Assembly (NCBI GenBank): GCA_963697675.1
Contig: CAVOOW010000008.1
Location: 186,001-250,000, forward strand
Direction of reading: 5' to 3'
Length of the DNA stretch: 64,000 nt
Source: CAVOOW01 sp963697675
Lineage (GTDB): Bacteria > Actinomycetota > Actinomycetes > JACCUZ01
In this document: positions 48,887 to 57,104 of the stretch, piece by piece
Position numbering within the stretch: position 1 is the first letter of the stretch
Layout: every line of letters starts with the position of its first letter
Program-made: the position numbers and the translations under genes
Notes under the pieces: model-generated
Databases searched by the model: none
What the model was told of the DNA's origin: nothing
What the model saw: the letters and a program-made list of their open reading frames with translations, nothing else

Positions 48887-50230
48887 CCGGTCGGCCCGTC
48901 GGTGAGTGTGACCTTGGCGGCCTGTGAGACGCCCATCTGGTCTGTCCAGCGCACGTGCACGGTGTCGCCGGGCTTCTTGCCGTCGAGCACCGACTTCAAG
49001 GCGTCCTGCGTCGCCACCGCTCGGCCGTCGACCGCGGTGACGACATCGCCGGCGACGATCCCGGCATCCGCCGCCCCCGAACCGTTCACGGTCCCCGCGA
49101 CGAGCAATCCGCCACCGAATGCGCCGGCTCCGCTGCCGTCGATCTGCAGGCCGAGGAACGCGGTGCCACCGATGTGCACGGTGCTCGAGGAGTGGCCGGC
49201 AACGATCTGTTCGGCGATCGAGTGCGCAGTCGCGAGCGGGATCGCGAAACCCTGCGTCGCGGTCTGCTGATCTGAGTTCGAGGGTGCTTCCGAGCCGGCG
49301 GTGATGATGCCGATCACCTTTCCGCGCGCGTTGACCAGCGCCCCGCCCGAGTCGCCCGGCTGGATCGGCGCGTCGATCTGGATGAGCCCCGACAGCTGTT
49401 CCGAGGTGCCCGTGGCGGAGTCCTGTGCCGCGATGGACTGGTCCAGGGCGGTGACACTCCCCGAGACGACGCTGGGCGCGCCACCCTTACCGAGGGCGTT
49501 GCCGATCGCGACGATCGAGTCCCCTACGGAGACCGTTCCGGAGTCCCCCAGCGGAGCCGTCTGCAATCCTGTGGCACCCGACAGCTGGAGCACGGCGACA
49601 TCGTGTGAACGGTCGTATCCGAGCACCTTCGCCGAGTACGTCTGGCCGTTGCCGATGTCGGTGACCTTGATCGAGGTGGAGCCGGCGACGACGTGGTGGT
49701 TGGTGAGCACGATCCCGTCTGAGGTGAGTACCACGCCGGTGCCAGCACCTTCGGCGCCGTCGTACCCGATGGTCGACACGACATCGACCAGGCCCGCGCT
49801 GACGGCTGCCGCCGCCTGGTTCTCCGTCGGGCTCTGCGAGCCTCCTTGGCTGCCCTCACCAGGCGGGGTCAGCGACGGCTGGTTCGGCGCCGGGGTGGGT
49901 ATGGCGGGCAGGCTCTGCCGGGGCCGTTCGGCAGCGGTGGTCGTCGAGTCGCGGCTGAACGCGCCGTCGACCAGCGCCGTCCCGGCGAGAGCGACGAGCA
50001 GCAGCACGACGGCAGCGGACGCCAGCAACGCGCGCGACCTCCGTCGCCGTGGCTCGCCGGGTACGACAGGTGGCTGCGCAGGGGGCTCGTCCGGACCGCG
50101 GTGCCACGGAGCTGCGACGGTCTCGGGCTGTTCCCACAGCGGCGAGTTCCAGTCGGCATCGCGCCGGGTCGAGTCGTACGGAGTCTCGGTCTGGGAAGGT
50201 CCCGCGCCCGTCCGGCAACTGGATTGTCAT
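48883..50230 (-). CDS. HtrA/DegP-like trypsin protease with PDZ domain (one frameshift near the start)
   Basis: ATG 50230 has GGAGG upstream. The frame changes near 50195 (one extra T in GGACCTTCC would explain it). Rejoined it gives a cytoplasmic Pro-rich N-terminus (DADWNSPLWEQPETVAAPWH, ending RRRRSR), one membrane helix (ALLASAAVVLLLVALAGTAL), a linker, the trypsin domain and a C-terminal PDZ domain (AGIVAGDVVTAVDGRAV). The catalytic triad is His in LTNHHVVAGS, Asp in DRSHDVAVLQL and Ser in QPGDSGGALVN. The protein of about 448 aa is a membrane-anchored envelope-quality protease. Its stop overlaps the MoxR start, tying protease and chaperone into one unit. Confidence 0.88.
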
Positions 50231-50445
50231 CTACGTCGTTCCTCCGTCGGCTCCGGGGTTTCCGGAGCACGACCGAGTGTGTGTTTCCGATGCTGAGACT
50301 TACCTGAGGTCAACCTGTGAGAGTTCTAAGTTCGCGGGCTGGGCCATCCCGATACCTGTCGCGTAGGGGTCGTAGCGTGTCGACGTTCAGCAGCCTGAGG
50401 TGACACTGCGGTTTCCGGGCCATCTGAGGGAGAGCCCGACCGAGA

Positions 50446-50592
50446 TCAACTCAGGAAAACGCAGCTCACCGAAGCATTGACACGAGGTCTCCGCCGGCAC
50501 TGCAGGGAAAGGACGTCCGGCAGCGGGATCTCCAGCTCGGAGACCTGTCCGCATGCCACGACGCGCTCCTGCGGCGGGATCGGCCGTGCCTC
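50446..50592 (-). pseudogene. Fragment of a CpaF/TadA-type secretion ATPase (copy B)
   Basis: On the minus strand a 48-codon frame, bounded upstream by TAA 50595-50593, reads EARPIPPQERVVACGQVSEL, EIPLPDVLSLQCRRRP. This matches the region just after Walker A in CpaF-type ATPases (IPPxERVVTxExxxELxxPxPxVxxxQ). Nothing upstream or downstream in the frame continues the ATPase, and it ends at TGA 50448-50446 after unrelated residues. It shares IPPQERV with the truncated tadA at 53.0-53.8 kb but diverges in DNA sequence, so it is a different gene copy and not a duplicated insertion target. The similarity is short, so moderate confidence. Confidence 0.5.
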
Positions 50593-50847
50593 TTAGGTCG
50601 CCACCATCGCGCCTGTCATTGTCAGTTAGACAGATGGGTGTCTCGGTGCCTCATCAGTGTGATGATCTTGCGATGAGCGGATGTCACAAAACTGGCTACC
50701 GATTGGTTTCGCCGGTCCCACGGTATCGACGTTGAGCGGCACTTCTCGGGCGCGCGCTCGAGCGTGGCGTTGGTCAGCTCGGCGCACATGAGGTGGGCCC
50801 TGGCGGCGCGCATCGGCGACGAGATTTGCCAGCTTGCGGATAGGCGG
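50593..50847. other. Intergenic remnant region
   Basis: 255 bp between the ATPase fragment and the collagen-like gene. A minus-strand frame at 50622-50813 has no similarity that I recognise and I do not call it a gene. The neighbouring stretch 50231-50445, upstream of the HtrA gene, probably holds its promoter; no other feature is seen there. Confidence 0.3.
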
Positions 50848-51689
50848 CTAAAGGGCGTTGACGGCCACGGCAGTCAGGTGGGTGTGGCCGTTCATGGTGC
50901 CGACGGGGGTCACGTTTGCCGTGCAGTCCAGGACCAAGGTGCCCGTGGTTGCGATCACGGCGACCGGGGCCAGTGACATCGAACCCTGGGACGCGTTGCC
51001 CTCGGCCCTGGCGACGTAGGTGCCGTTCCCTGTCCCGATGCCGCAGATGGCCTGCCACCCGAAGGCGGACGACGGACCGGTGGTCACCGTGACTGACGTT
51101 GTGACCAGGTAGGTGCCTGGGTCGACGGTCAGCGTGGCGACATGGGTGAAGCCGCTGAGGTTCGTGCCGGCCGGGTGGGCGTAGTACACGGTGGGCGGCG
51201 AGCCTGCCGGGCCCTGTGGTCCCTGGGGGCCGGCTATGCCTGGCTCGCCGGGAAGACCCTGCGGTCCTGATGGTCCTGATGGTCCAGCAGGACCATCAGG
51301 ACCTGTGGCTCCAGTGTCACCCTTGGCGCCCGGCAGTCCCTGCGAACCTTGCGGACCTTGCGGACCGACCTGGTTCCACGTGATAGCCGTCTCCTCCAGG
51401 ACACCGGTCTGCGTGATGCACCTGCCCAGTGTCCCCGACTTCCCGGGGTCGATGACTCGCATGATGCCGGTCGCCTATTGACGCACGCGTGGAAGACGCC
51501 GGTGCCTGCATCGGGAATCGCCGCCATCGCCACGCCGCTGACCGCCGCGATCAACGCGACGGCCGCGACGACGGCAACCGCGTGGGACCTCATGAGCCAA
51601 GCCAGCCCCGGGCTCCGATTCGCATTCGTCCGCACGACCGCGGTTCGCCGTGGCCACCAAATCCGGGTCATCCGTGTCTCACCAGTCAT
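50848..51689 (-). CDS. Secreted collagen-like triple-helix repeat protein (one frameshift)
   Basis: ATG 51689 (GAGAGGG upstream) begins a protein with a signal/anchor (SHAVAVVAAVALIAAVSGVA) and IPDAGTGVFHACVN. After a frame change near 51475 it continues MRVIDPGKSGTLGRCITQTG, ETAITWNQVGPQGPQGSQG, the usual pre-collagen block of actinobacterial proteins. About 18 Gly-x-y repeats follow (51190-51370), then a C-terminal jelly-roll-like domain (THVATLTVDPGTYLVTTSVT, LVLDCTANVTPVGTMNGHTH). Proteins of this type are exported and probably trimeric on the cell surface. It is downstream of the second LuxR/barrel module on the same strand. Confidence 0.78.
51272..51303. repeat. 14-bp perfect inverted repeat inside the collagen repeats
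   Basis: GGTCCTGATGGTCC (51272-51285) and GGACCATCAGGACC (51290-51303) form a 14-bp perfect stem with the 4-nt loop AGCA. A third unit GGTCCTGA lies just before (51263-51270). It encodes Gly-Pro-type triplets, so it is partly a product of repeat composition, but a perfect palindrome of this length is not required by the protein sequence. Confidence 0.7.
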
Positions 51690-51810
51690 GACACCCTCTC
51701 GATCTTCCGTCGTCCGGAGAGGTGCCTGCGGTTCGTTGGTCACGCGCAAGCGGACGATGTCAACGTGGGTGTCCTTCACCGCGATCCGCCGCAGGGTTGG
51801 GTCGTTCGGT

Positions 51811-52247
51811 TCAGTGACCGCAGCGGACGTGGTAGGTCCCGTCCCAGGCGAAGTCGAAACCGCTGATGTAGGAGACTGCCGCGACGGCGTGGAAGTGCCG
51901 GAACTTGCCGGTTCCGCCGTTCAGCCTGACCGTCCCGGTCCCGGTGGTGCGGTCCAGGACGACGTGTCCGAACGCGCGGTTCCCGTGTCCGGTGCGGATA
52001 ACGAGGTTGGTGTCGAGGGAGGTGGCACTGGCTGCACTCTTGTAGAAGACCCGTGAACCGGGCTTGATCGCCTTCACGTTCGAGGTCGTGATGGTGCAGA
52101 AATCGCCTGCTGCCCCCTGGTAATCCTTGCAGTTCTTGGTGATGTGGAGGGGCCGCGTACGGGTCGCGGCCGAGGCGGGTACCAGCCCGGTGAAAGCAAA
52201 CACTCGGCCACGATGCTGGCGATGACCATGCTGAGACTGCGCTTCAT
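51811..52247 (-). CDS. AOC/dirigent-like small beta-barrel protein, copy 2 (secreted, one frameshift)
   Basis: ATG 52247 has AAGGA upstream and overlaps the DUF4242-like stop by 4 bp. A signal peptide MKRSLSMVIASIVA is cut by a frame change near 52200 and continues VFAFTGLVPASAATRTRP. The mature domain reads CKDYQGAAGDFCTITTSNVK, AIKPGSRVFYKSAAS, GHVVLDRTTGTGTVRLNGGT, DFAWDGTYHVRCGH. It is about half identical to copy 1 at 39517-39900. Cys residues at the start and in RCGH could pair. No enzyme activity can be assigned; related barrels include allene-oxide cyclase and dirigent proteins. Confidence 0.72.
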
Positions 52248-52519
52248 GATCTGTCCTTTCCGTGGGGGCGACCGCTGTGGTCCGTGCCGAGTTCGGTGAC
52301 TGCCACGATCCGCACGAACGGGAGGTCCGCGAGGACGTTGGCGTCCCGAACGCGCTGCGCGTCCTGCGCCTGGAACCGGCACAGGCGCGCCTCGTCGGTG
52401 GGGACGTAGAGCGAGCCGAGATACCTCACGCCGCCGCCGTCCGGGAAATGTGCGAGCGCCGCCTCGAGCCAGGCGCGGGCTTGACCTGGCAGGTAGCGCT
52501 CCACGAGGTAGGTCGGCAT
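52244..52519 (-). CDS. DUF4242-like small protein
   Basis: 91 aa from ATG 52519: MPTYLVERYLPGQARAWLEA, ALAHFPDGGGVRYLGSLYVP, TDEARLCRFQAQDAQRVRDA, NVLADLPFVRIVAVTELGTD. The opening MP-x-Y-x-VERYLPG and the block SLYVPTDEA-x-x-CRFQA match the ferredoxin-like DUF4242 family, whose members are small cytoplasmic proteins without a known reaction. An upstream in-frame start (52555) lacks a better ribosome site. The stop overlaps the barrel protein start by 4 bp (ATGA), so they are translated together. Confidence 0.65.
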   Translation of the reverse strand: MPTYLVERYLPGQARAWLEAALAHFPDGGGVRYLGSLYVPTDEARLCRFQAQDAQRVRDANVLADLPFVRIVAVTELGTDHSGRPHGKDRS

Positions 52520-52573
52520 GACACCGATAGTCGTGACCGGGGCGGTGGCGAACAACCACGCGTTTCTGTGGAC

Positions 52574-52940
52574 TTACCCCACAGCCGTTGGGCCGTCGTC
52601 GTGCGCGAGGCGCGCGGCGAGCTCGAATGCGCGAGGTGACGCCGAGCTTCTTATAGACCCTCGACAGGCTCCAGGCGACCGTTTCGGAGCTCAGGAAGAG
52701 CTCGTCGGCCACCTCCCGGTTCTTCCCGCCGGCGACCACCAGTCCGACGACGCGCTGCTCGGTCTCGGAGAGCTCTCCGGGGGCGACCCACACTTCGAGA
52801 CGGCCCATGTGGCCGACGCCCAACAACGACCAAAACCTGCTCTCGCTGCGGGCCGGCAACACCTCCGCCGCAATCACCAACGCGGCGTTCTCCAGGGAGC
52901 ACAAGTGCAGCTTCTGGGAGTAAACAGCCCGATCGAACAT
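52574..52940 (-). CDS. Short LuxR-type helix-turn-helix protein (one frameshift)
   Basis: ATG 52940 begins a protein of about 120 aa: an N-terminal segment of about 50 residues (LENAALVIAAEVLPARSESR, FWSLLGVGHMGRLEVWVAPG) and a LuxR helix-turn-helix (LSETEQRVVGLVVAGGKNRE, VADELFLSSETVAWSLSRVY, KKLGVTSR). After a frame change near 52630 it ends ELAARLAHDDGPTAVG at TAA 52574. The helix-turn-helix is very close to the C-terminus of the large regulator at 39986-42739. It looks like the C-terminal remnant of an LAL-type regulator, or a small stand-alone relative, heading the module of DUF4242-like and barrel genes. Confidence 0.7.
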
Positions 52941-53019
52941 GCGTTTCTGCCGTACTTCAGGAACGCCTACGGGTGGCCCACGTCACCATCGGGTCAAATG
53001 CCAACAGGTTGCTACCCGC

Positions 53020-53760
53020 TCAAGCCGCTGGACGTAACGTCTGTCCTAATCGCGGGTTCGTGAGCTCGAACACCTCCTCGGCGGTGATCACCCGTTCCTG
53101 GGGCGGGATGGCGGCGGCGGGGCAGTTGAGCAGGGTTGTCTTGCCGGCCTGCGTGCCGCCGGAGACCAGGACGTTGAGCCCGCTGCGCACCGCGGCGTCC
53201 AGGAAACGCGCCGCCGCCGGGGTCAGGCTGCCCAACCCCACCAGGTCGTCGAGATGCGACGCGCGCACGACGAACTTGCGGATGTTCACCGACCAGAATC
53301 GACGAGTGATGTCCGGGATCACCACGTGCAGCCGACTGCCGTCGGGCAGCATCGCATCCACGAACGGGGCACTCAGGTCCACCCGGCGACCGGACGACTT
53401 CAGCATCTTCTCCACCAGATCACGCACCTGGTCCTCGGAGAGCACCGTGGTGGTCAGCTCATGCAGACCGGCGCGGGCAACGAACACCTTCGTCGGCTCA
53501 TTGATCCAGATCTCCTCGACCAACGGATCGTCGAGATAGGGCTGCAACGGGCCGAACCCGGCCACCGCGTCGAAGACGGCCCGCGCCGCAGATCGCGTGT
53601 CCGGCAGCGGCGGCAACGCCCCGGAGATGCTGCGCTCGTCATAGTCGGCGATCACCTCCTCAACCAGACGACGTACGGCAGCCGGCTGCTCGACAGGGTC
53701 GATGCCACGACGGCGTACGAGTTCGCGAACCTCGTCCTCCACCACCGCGATCGCCGTCAC
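53020..53760 (-). pseudogene. tadA: Truncated TadA/CpaF-type secretion ATPase (copy A)
   Basis: GTG 53760 with AGGAG 6 nt upstream begins VTAIAVVEDEVRELVRRRGI. The N-terminal domain has FDAVAGFGPLQPYLDDPLVE, EIWINEPTKVFVARAGLHEL and VDAMLPDGSRLHVVIPDITR. Walker A is LVSGGTQAGKTTLLNCPAAA. Conservation stops abruptly after PPQERVITAEEVFELTNPR (near 53060) with a short unrelated tail. The Walker B half, about 150 residues, is missing, and no other frame continues it. Intact family members power assembly of Tad/Flp pili, so this copy should be non-functional. Confidence 0.75.
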
Positions 53761-53879
53761 GACCCGCTCCTGGTGCTCGGAGCGCGAACGTACCCACCCG
53801 TGAACCGCACGTCTATAGCCCTCCTGCGGCCCTGTGGACAGAGCACCCGAAACCGCAAAGACACCCCCGACAAACAGGG

Positions 53880-54073
53880 CAACACAGCGAGAACCCGGCG
53901 CGCACGACCGAAGCCAGGTTGTCCACGACGTCAGGCCACAGGTCGCGCAGCTCCGCCCGACGCACCGCAGCCGGAAACGCACCACGGCCACCGGCGCCTA
54001 GCTGGCCAGCAGACCGAAAGCCGCCGAGATCACCGGCGAGCGCGACGAGCGCCTCGACGCCCAGGGGGCACAA
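53880..54073 (-). pseudogene. TadB-like (type II secretion F domain) fragment
   Basis: Minus-strand sequence encodes SPVISAAFGLLA, then in shifted frames APVAVVRFRLR and RRAELRDLWPDVVDNLASVV, RAGFSL. This is the junction of the first membrane segment and the start of the F domain in TadB proteins (AELR-x-LWPDVVDNLAS-x-VRAG-x-SL). It ends exactly where PEAL normally follows, and the rest of the gene is absent. It lies upstream of the tadA fragment in the same direction, the reverse of the usual tadA-tadB order, so the locus is rearranged. Its upstream edge abuts the end of the histidine-kinase gene. Confidence 0.6.
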
Positions 54074-54078
54074 GCGCC

Positions 54079-56152
54079 CTAACTTCGCAGCGGAACCCGG
54101 CCACTGATCGTTGTGCCCCGCCCAGGGCTGGAGGTGACCGTGAGCACTCCCCCGACTGCGCCCAACCGGTCCTGCATGCCGACCAAGCCGGTGCCCTCGC
54201 CGGCCTGCGGCACGTCGGCCAGCCCCGGTCCCTCGTCAGCCACGTCGAAGCGCAGCTCTGTCTCGGTGACCTCGAGGTGTACGACGACCCGCGCGCCGGC
54301 AGCGTGCTTCGCGGCATTCTGCAACGCCTCGGTACAGCAGAAGTACACCGCGAGCTCGACACCGGGGTCGACCCTCGCACCATCGGATTCTTCGGCGACG
54401 ACGAGATGTACTTCCTCAGGCGAAGACCGGGCCCGCGCGCGCAGGGCGCTGGCCAACCCGCGCGCAGCCAGCACAGGAGGGAAGATGCCGCGGCCCAGTT
54501 CGCGCAGCTCGTCGATGCACCTGTCCAGCGCGGCGCGGCTCTCGATGATCGCGCCAGAGGCCCGCCGGTCGCCGGCCAGCACGAGCTCCTGCGCTGCCGT
54601 CAACCGCACGGCCAGGCTGACCAGCTCGTGCTGGGCACCGTCGTGGATGTCCCGCTCGATGCGGCGCCGCTCGGCAGCCTGCGCGGACACCAGGCGTTCC
54701 CGGCTGGCCCGCAGGTCCTCGGCCTGTCGGGTGATCTGGTCGAGCTGAGCCCGAAGCTGGGCGGCCAGGCCCACGCCACGCAGGGCGGGACCGGCCTGCG
54801 CCGCGAGGTCGGCCAGCAGCCGGCGGTCGGCCGAGCCCAGCGGCCGGTCGGCCGACACACGCACCGAGATGTCGCCGACCACGACCCCGAGGTGCCGGAT
54901 CGCGATCGACGTGAGCTCATCCTCGCCGACCGCGGTCGTGTCTCCATCCGGCCACCAGGCGACCTGCTGGCGGCCGTCGGGCAAGAACGCCCGAGCCCGC
55001 GCGGCGGGCACGCCCAGTCCGACGGCCAGCACCTGTGCCGTATGGGGCAGCACGTCCTCGACCTCCGGGGAGTCGGCGAGCCGGTGCGGCAGGGCAGCCA
55101 GCGCCTCGTAGGGCGTCGCGCGTACGCCGTAGACGAGCCGCCTCGCCGCGCGGTTGAGACGGTCTCGCACCGGAGCGAAGGCAGAGCGCGACGAGGGTGG
55201 TCGCCGCGATCGCAGCACCGAGACCACCGGACTCGGGTGTGGTCCCCGTGGCGCTCGCCGTTCCCACGACCACGACGACATAGACGACAGTCGCGAGTCC
55301 CACGAACGCGGCGTAGACGATCGCAGCCACCAGGACACGATCGAGGTCCCAGAGCCGATACCGCAGCGAGGCCACAGCAAGCGCCGCCGGGAACCCAAGA
55401 GTCACGCCCCCCACGAGCACGGCGACGCCGAAACCGGTCGTGGCCGGCACCGCTTGAAATGCGAGCCCGACCACCACCAGCCCCGCGACGAACAGCAGCG
55501 GCCGAAACTGCTGTCGGGCGACCTGGTCGGCCCGGCGGTAGTCGCGGACGGCTTGCCCACCGCGACGGGGAGCAAGACGAGCAGCGTGAGGGTCGCGGCG
55601 TCCGACACTGCGCTGGCCCGGCCCGCGGAGGATGCAGGCAGCAGGCCCGACCACGGGATCTGATAGCCGAAGGACTCGTCCTTAATGGGTCCGGGACGCA
55701 CGGCTTGGGCCAGGACGTGGACCACGGTGACGACCACCGCAGCCGGTCACGACCGCTCGCCACCCTCGCGACGACAGCCGCCCATCGGGAAACAACAGCA
55801 GGATCACGACGAGCGAGACCGGGAAGAACAGCGGGTCGAGCACCAGGCCCGCCCAACCGGCGGCCGCCGCAGCGGGCAGGCTGCCCGGGTTGGCCGCCAG
55901 CCCGACATAGGCGTACGTGCGCAACCCGTACTCCGCGACGAGGCTGGCCCCGCTCACGAAAAGCACCGGACCGAGCAAGTTGCCCCGGCTCAGGCCTAGC
56001 AGCAGCGCGCCGAGAGCGCCGAACGCGACGCCGAGCCACACGCTGAGCAAACCGAAGGTGACTGCGACACCGGGGTCGTCGCGATGAGCGATGATCGTCG
56101 TGGCGGTGACCAGTCCGGCAACCGCCAGGCTTGCGGCAGCGGACGAGTGCAA
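54079..56152 (-). CDS. NarL-type sensor histidine kinase with membrane N-terminus, several frameshifts
   Basis: The C-terminal kinase is continuous: a GAF-like region (AVGLGVPAARARAFLPDGRQ), HisKA_3 with the phospho-His in ERRRIERDIHDGAQHELVSL, and an ATPase domain with CCTEALQNAAKHAAGARVVV, VADEGPGLADVPQAGEGTGL and SSPGRGTTISGRVPL. The N-terminal membrane half (TFGLLSVWLGVAFGALGALL, PLFFPVSLVVILLLFPDGRL, RPLLFVAGLVVVGLAFQAVP, VLVAAIVYAAFVGLATVVYV) lies in other frames, with breaks near 55730, 55570 and 55180. The full protein would be about 690 aa. The start near 56152 is a TTG and uncertain. It is divergent from its probable response regulator at 56273. Confidence 0.75.
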
Positions 56153-56272
56153 ACCTCGCCCGCCAACTCATCTGGACATCGTGGCGGCGTGGCGCGATCG
56201 TCGCGGTAGTGCAGGCACCACGGTTCCGCCCGTGCGCACCACACGTGGCGCCACCGGCCGTAGCCTGCTCCC

Positions 56273-56927
56273 GTGACCCTGGGATCGTTCTCGCAGAGGA
56301 CAACCTGCTTGCTCGCGAGGGGCTGCGCAGCCTGCTCGCAAGCGATCCGAGCTCGAGCTGCTCGCGGTCTGCGAGGACTATGACGGGCTGATGGCGGCCG
56401 TCGACGAGCACGGTCCCGACGTCGTGCTCACCGACATCCGGATGCCCCCCACGTTCACCGACGAGGGCGTCCGCGCGGCCAACCTGATCCGCGGGTCGCA
56501 TCCGACGACGGGAGTGGTCGTCATCAGCCAGTACGACGACCCGGAGTTTGCGCTGGCCCTGCTCGACGAGGGCTCCCAGGGGCGGGCCTACCTGCTCAAG
56601 GAACGGATGTCCGACCCCGGCCAGCTGATCGATGCCATCCGCGCAGTCGCCGAGGGTGGCTCGAGCATCGATCCGAAGATCGTCGACGCGCTCGTCCGCA
56701 ACCGCACGAGGAACTCCCCCGTCTCGAGCCTGACCCCTCGCGAGCGCGAAGTGCTCGCCGAGATGGCGACAGGCAAGGACAACAACGCCATCGCTGCTGC
56801 TCTGGTGCTCACGGTGCGTGCCGTCGAGAAACACATCAACGGCATCTTCAGCAAGCTCGGTCTCGCCCAGGAGGCCGAGGTGCACAAGCGCGTCAAGGCG
56901 GTCCTGGTCTACCTCGCCGCGGAGTGA
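56273..56927 (+). CDS. NarL/LuxR-type response regulator (two frameshifts near the start)
   Basis: GTG 56273 begins VTLGIVLAEDNLLAREGLRS, LLASDP after allowing one missing G near 56281. A second frame change near 56350 restores ELELLAVCEDYDGLMAAVDE. From there it is clean: phospho-Asp in DVVLTDIRMPP, VVVISQYDDPEFALALLDEG, the receiver Lys in AYLLKERMSDP, and a LuxR helix-turn-helix (LTPREREVLAEMATGKDNNA, IAAALVLTVRAVEKHINGIF, SKLGLAQEAEVHKRVKAVLV). It pairs with the divergent kinase, and the 120-bp gap between them should hold both promoters. Target genes are unknown; the next gene downstream is a secreted hydrolase. Confidence 0.8.
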
Positions 56928-57104
56928 CGCCCATCACCCTCCACCCCCTTGGCAGCGCGCTCGATGGTGATGCCAGCACCACCGCCACCGTTGTGACGGC
57001 ACCGCGACGAGGACACCGGTCGACACTCTCGATGCAGGACACGTTTCGGAAGACCGTGGGATGACCGCCGAAAGCCGGCGCGACACCGCTCAGGAGAACC
57101 CGAC

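Noticed and set aside
50622..50813. 63-codon minus-strand frame beside the ATPase fragment
   Set aside because: No ribosome site, no recognisable motif, and odd composition; it may be remnant sequence, not a gene.
51190..51370. Short direct repeats resembling a CRISPR or tandem array
   Set aside because: They are 9-nt codon repeats of Gly-x-y in a collagen-like protein, with no regular spacers.
53254..56046. 930-codon plus-strand open frame across the tadA fragment and histidine kinase
   Set aside because: It crosses several clearly coded minus-strand proteins and has only Arg/Pro-rich sequence. Its length reflects high GC.
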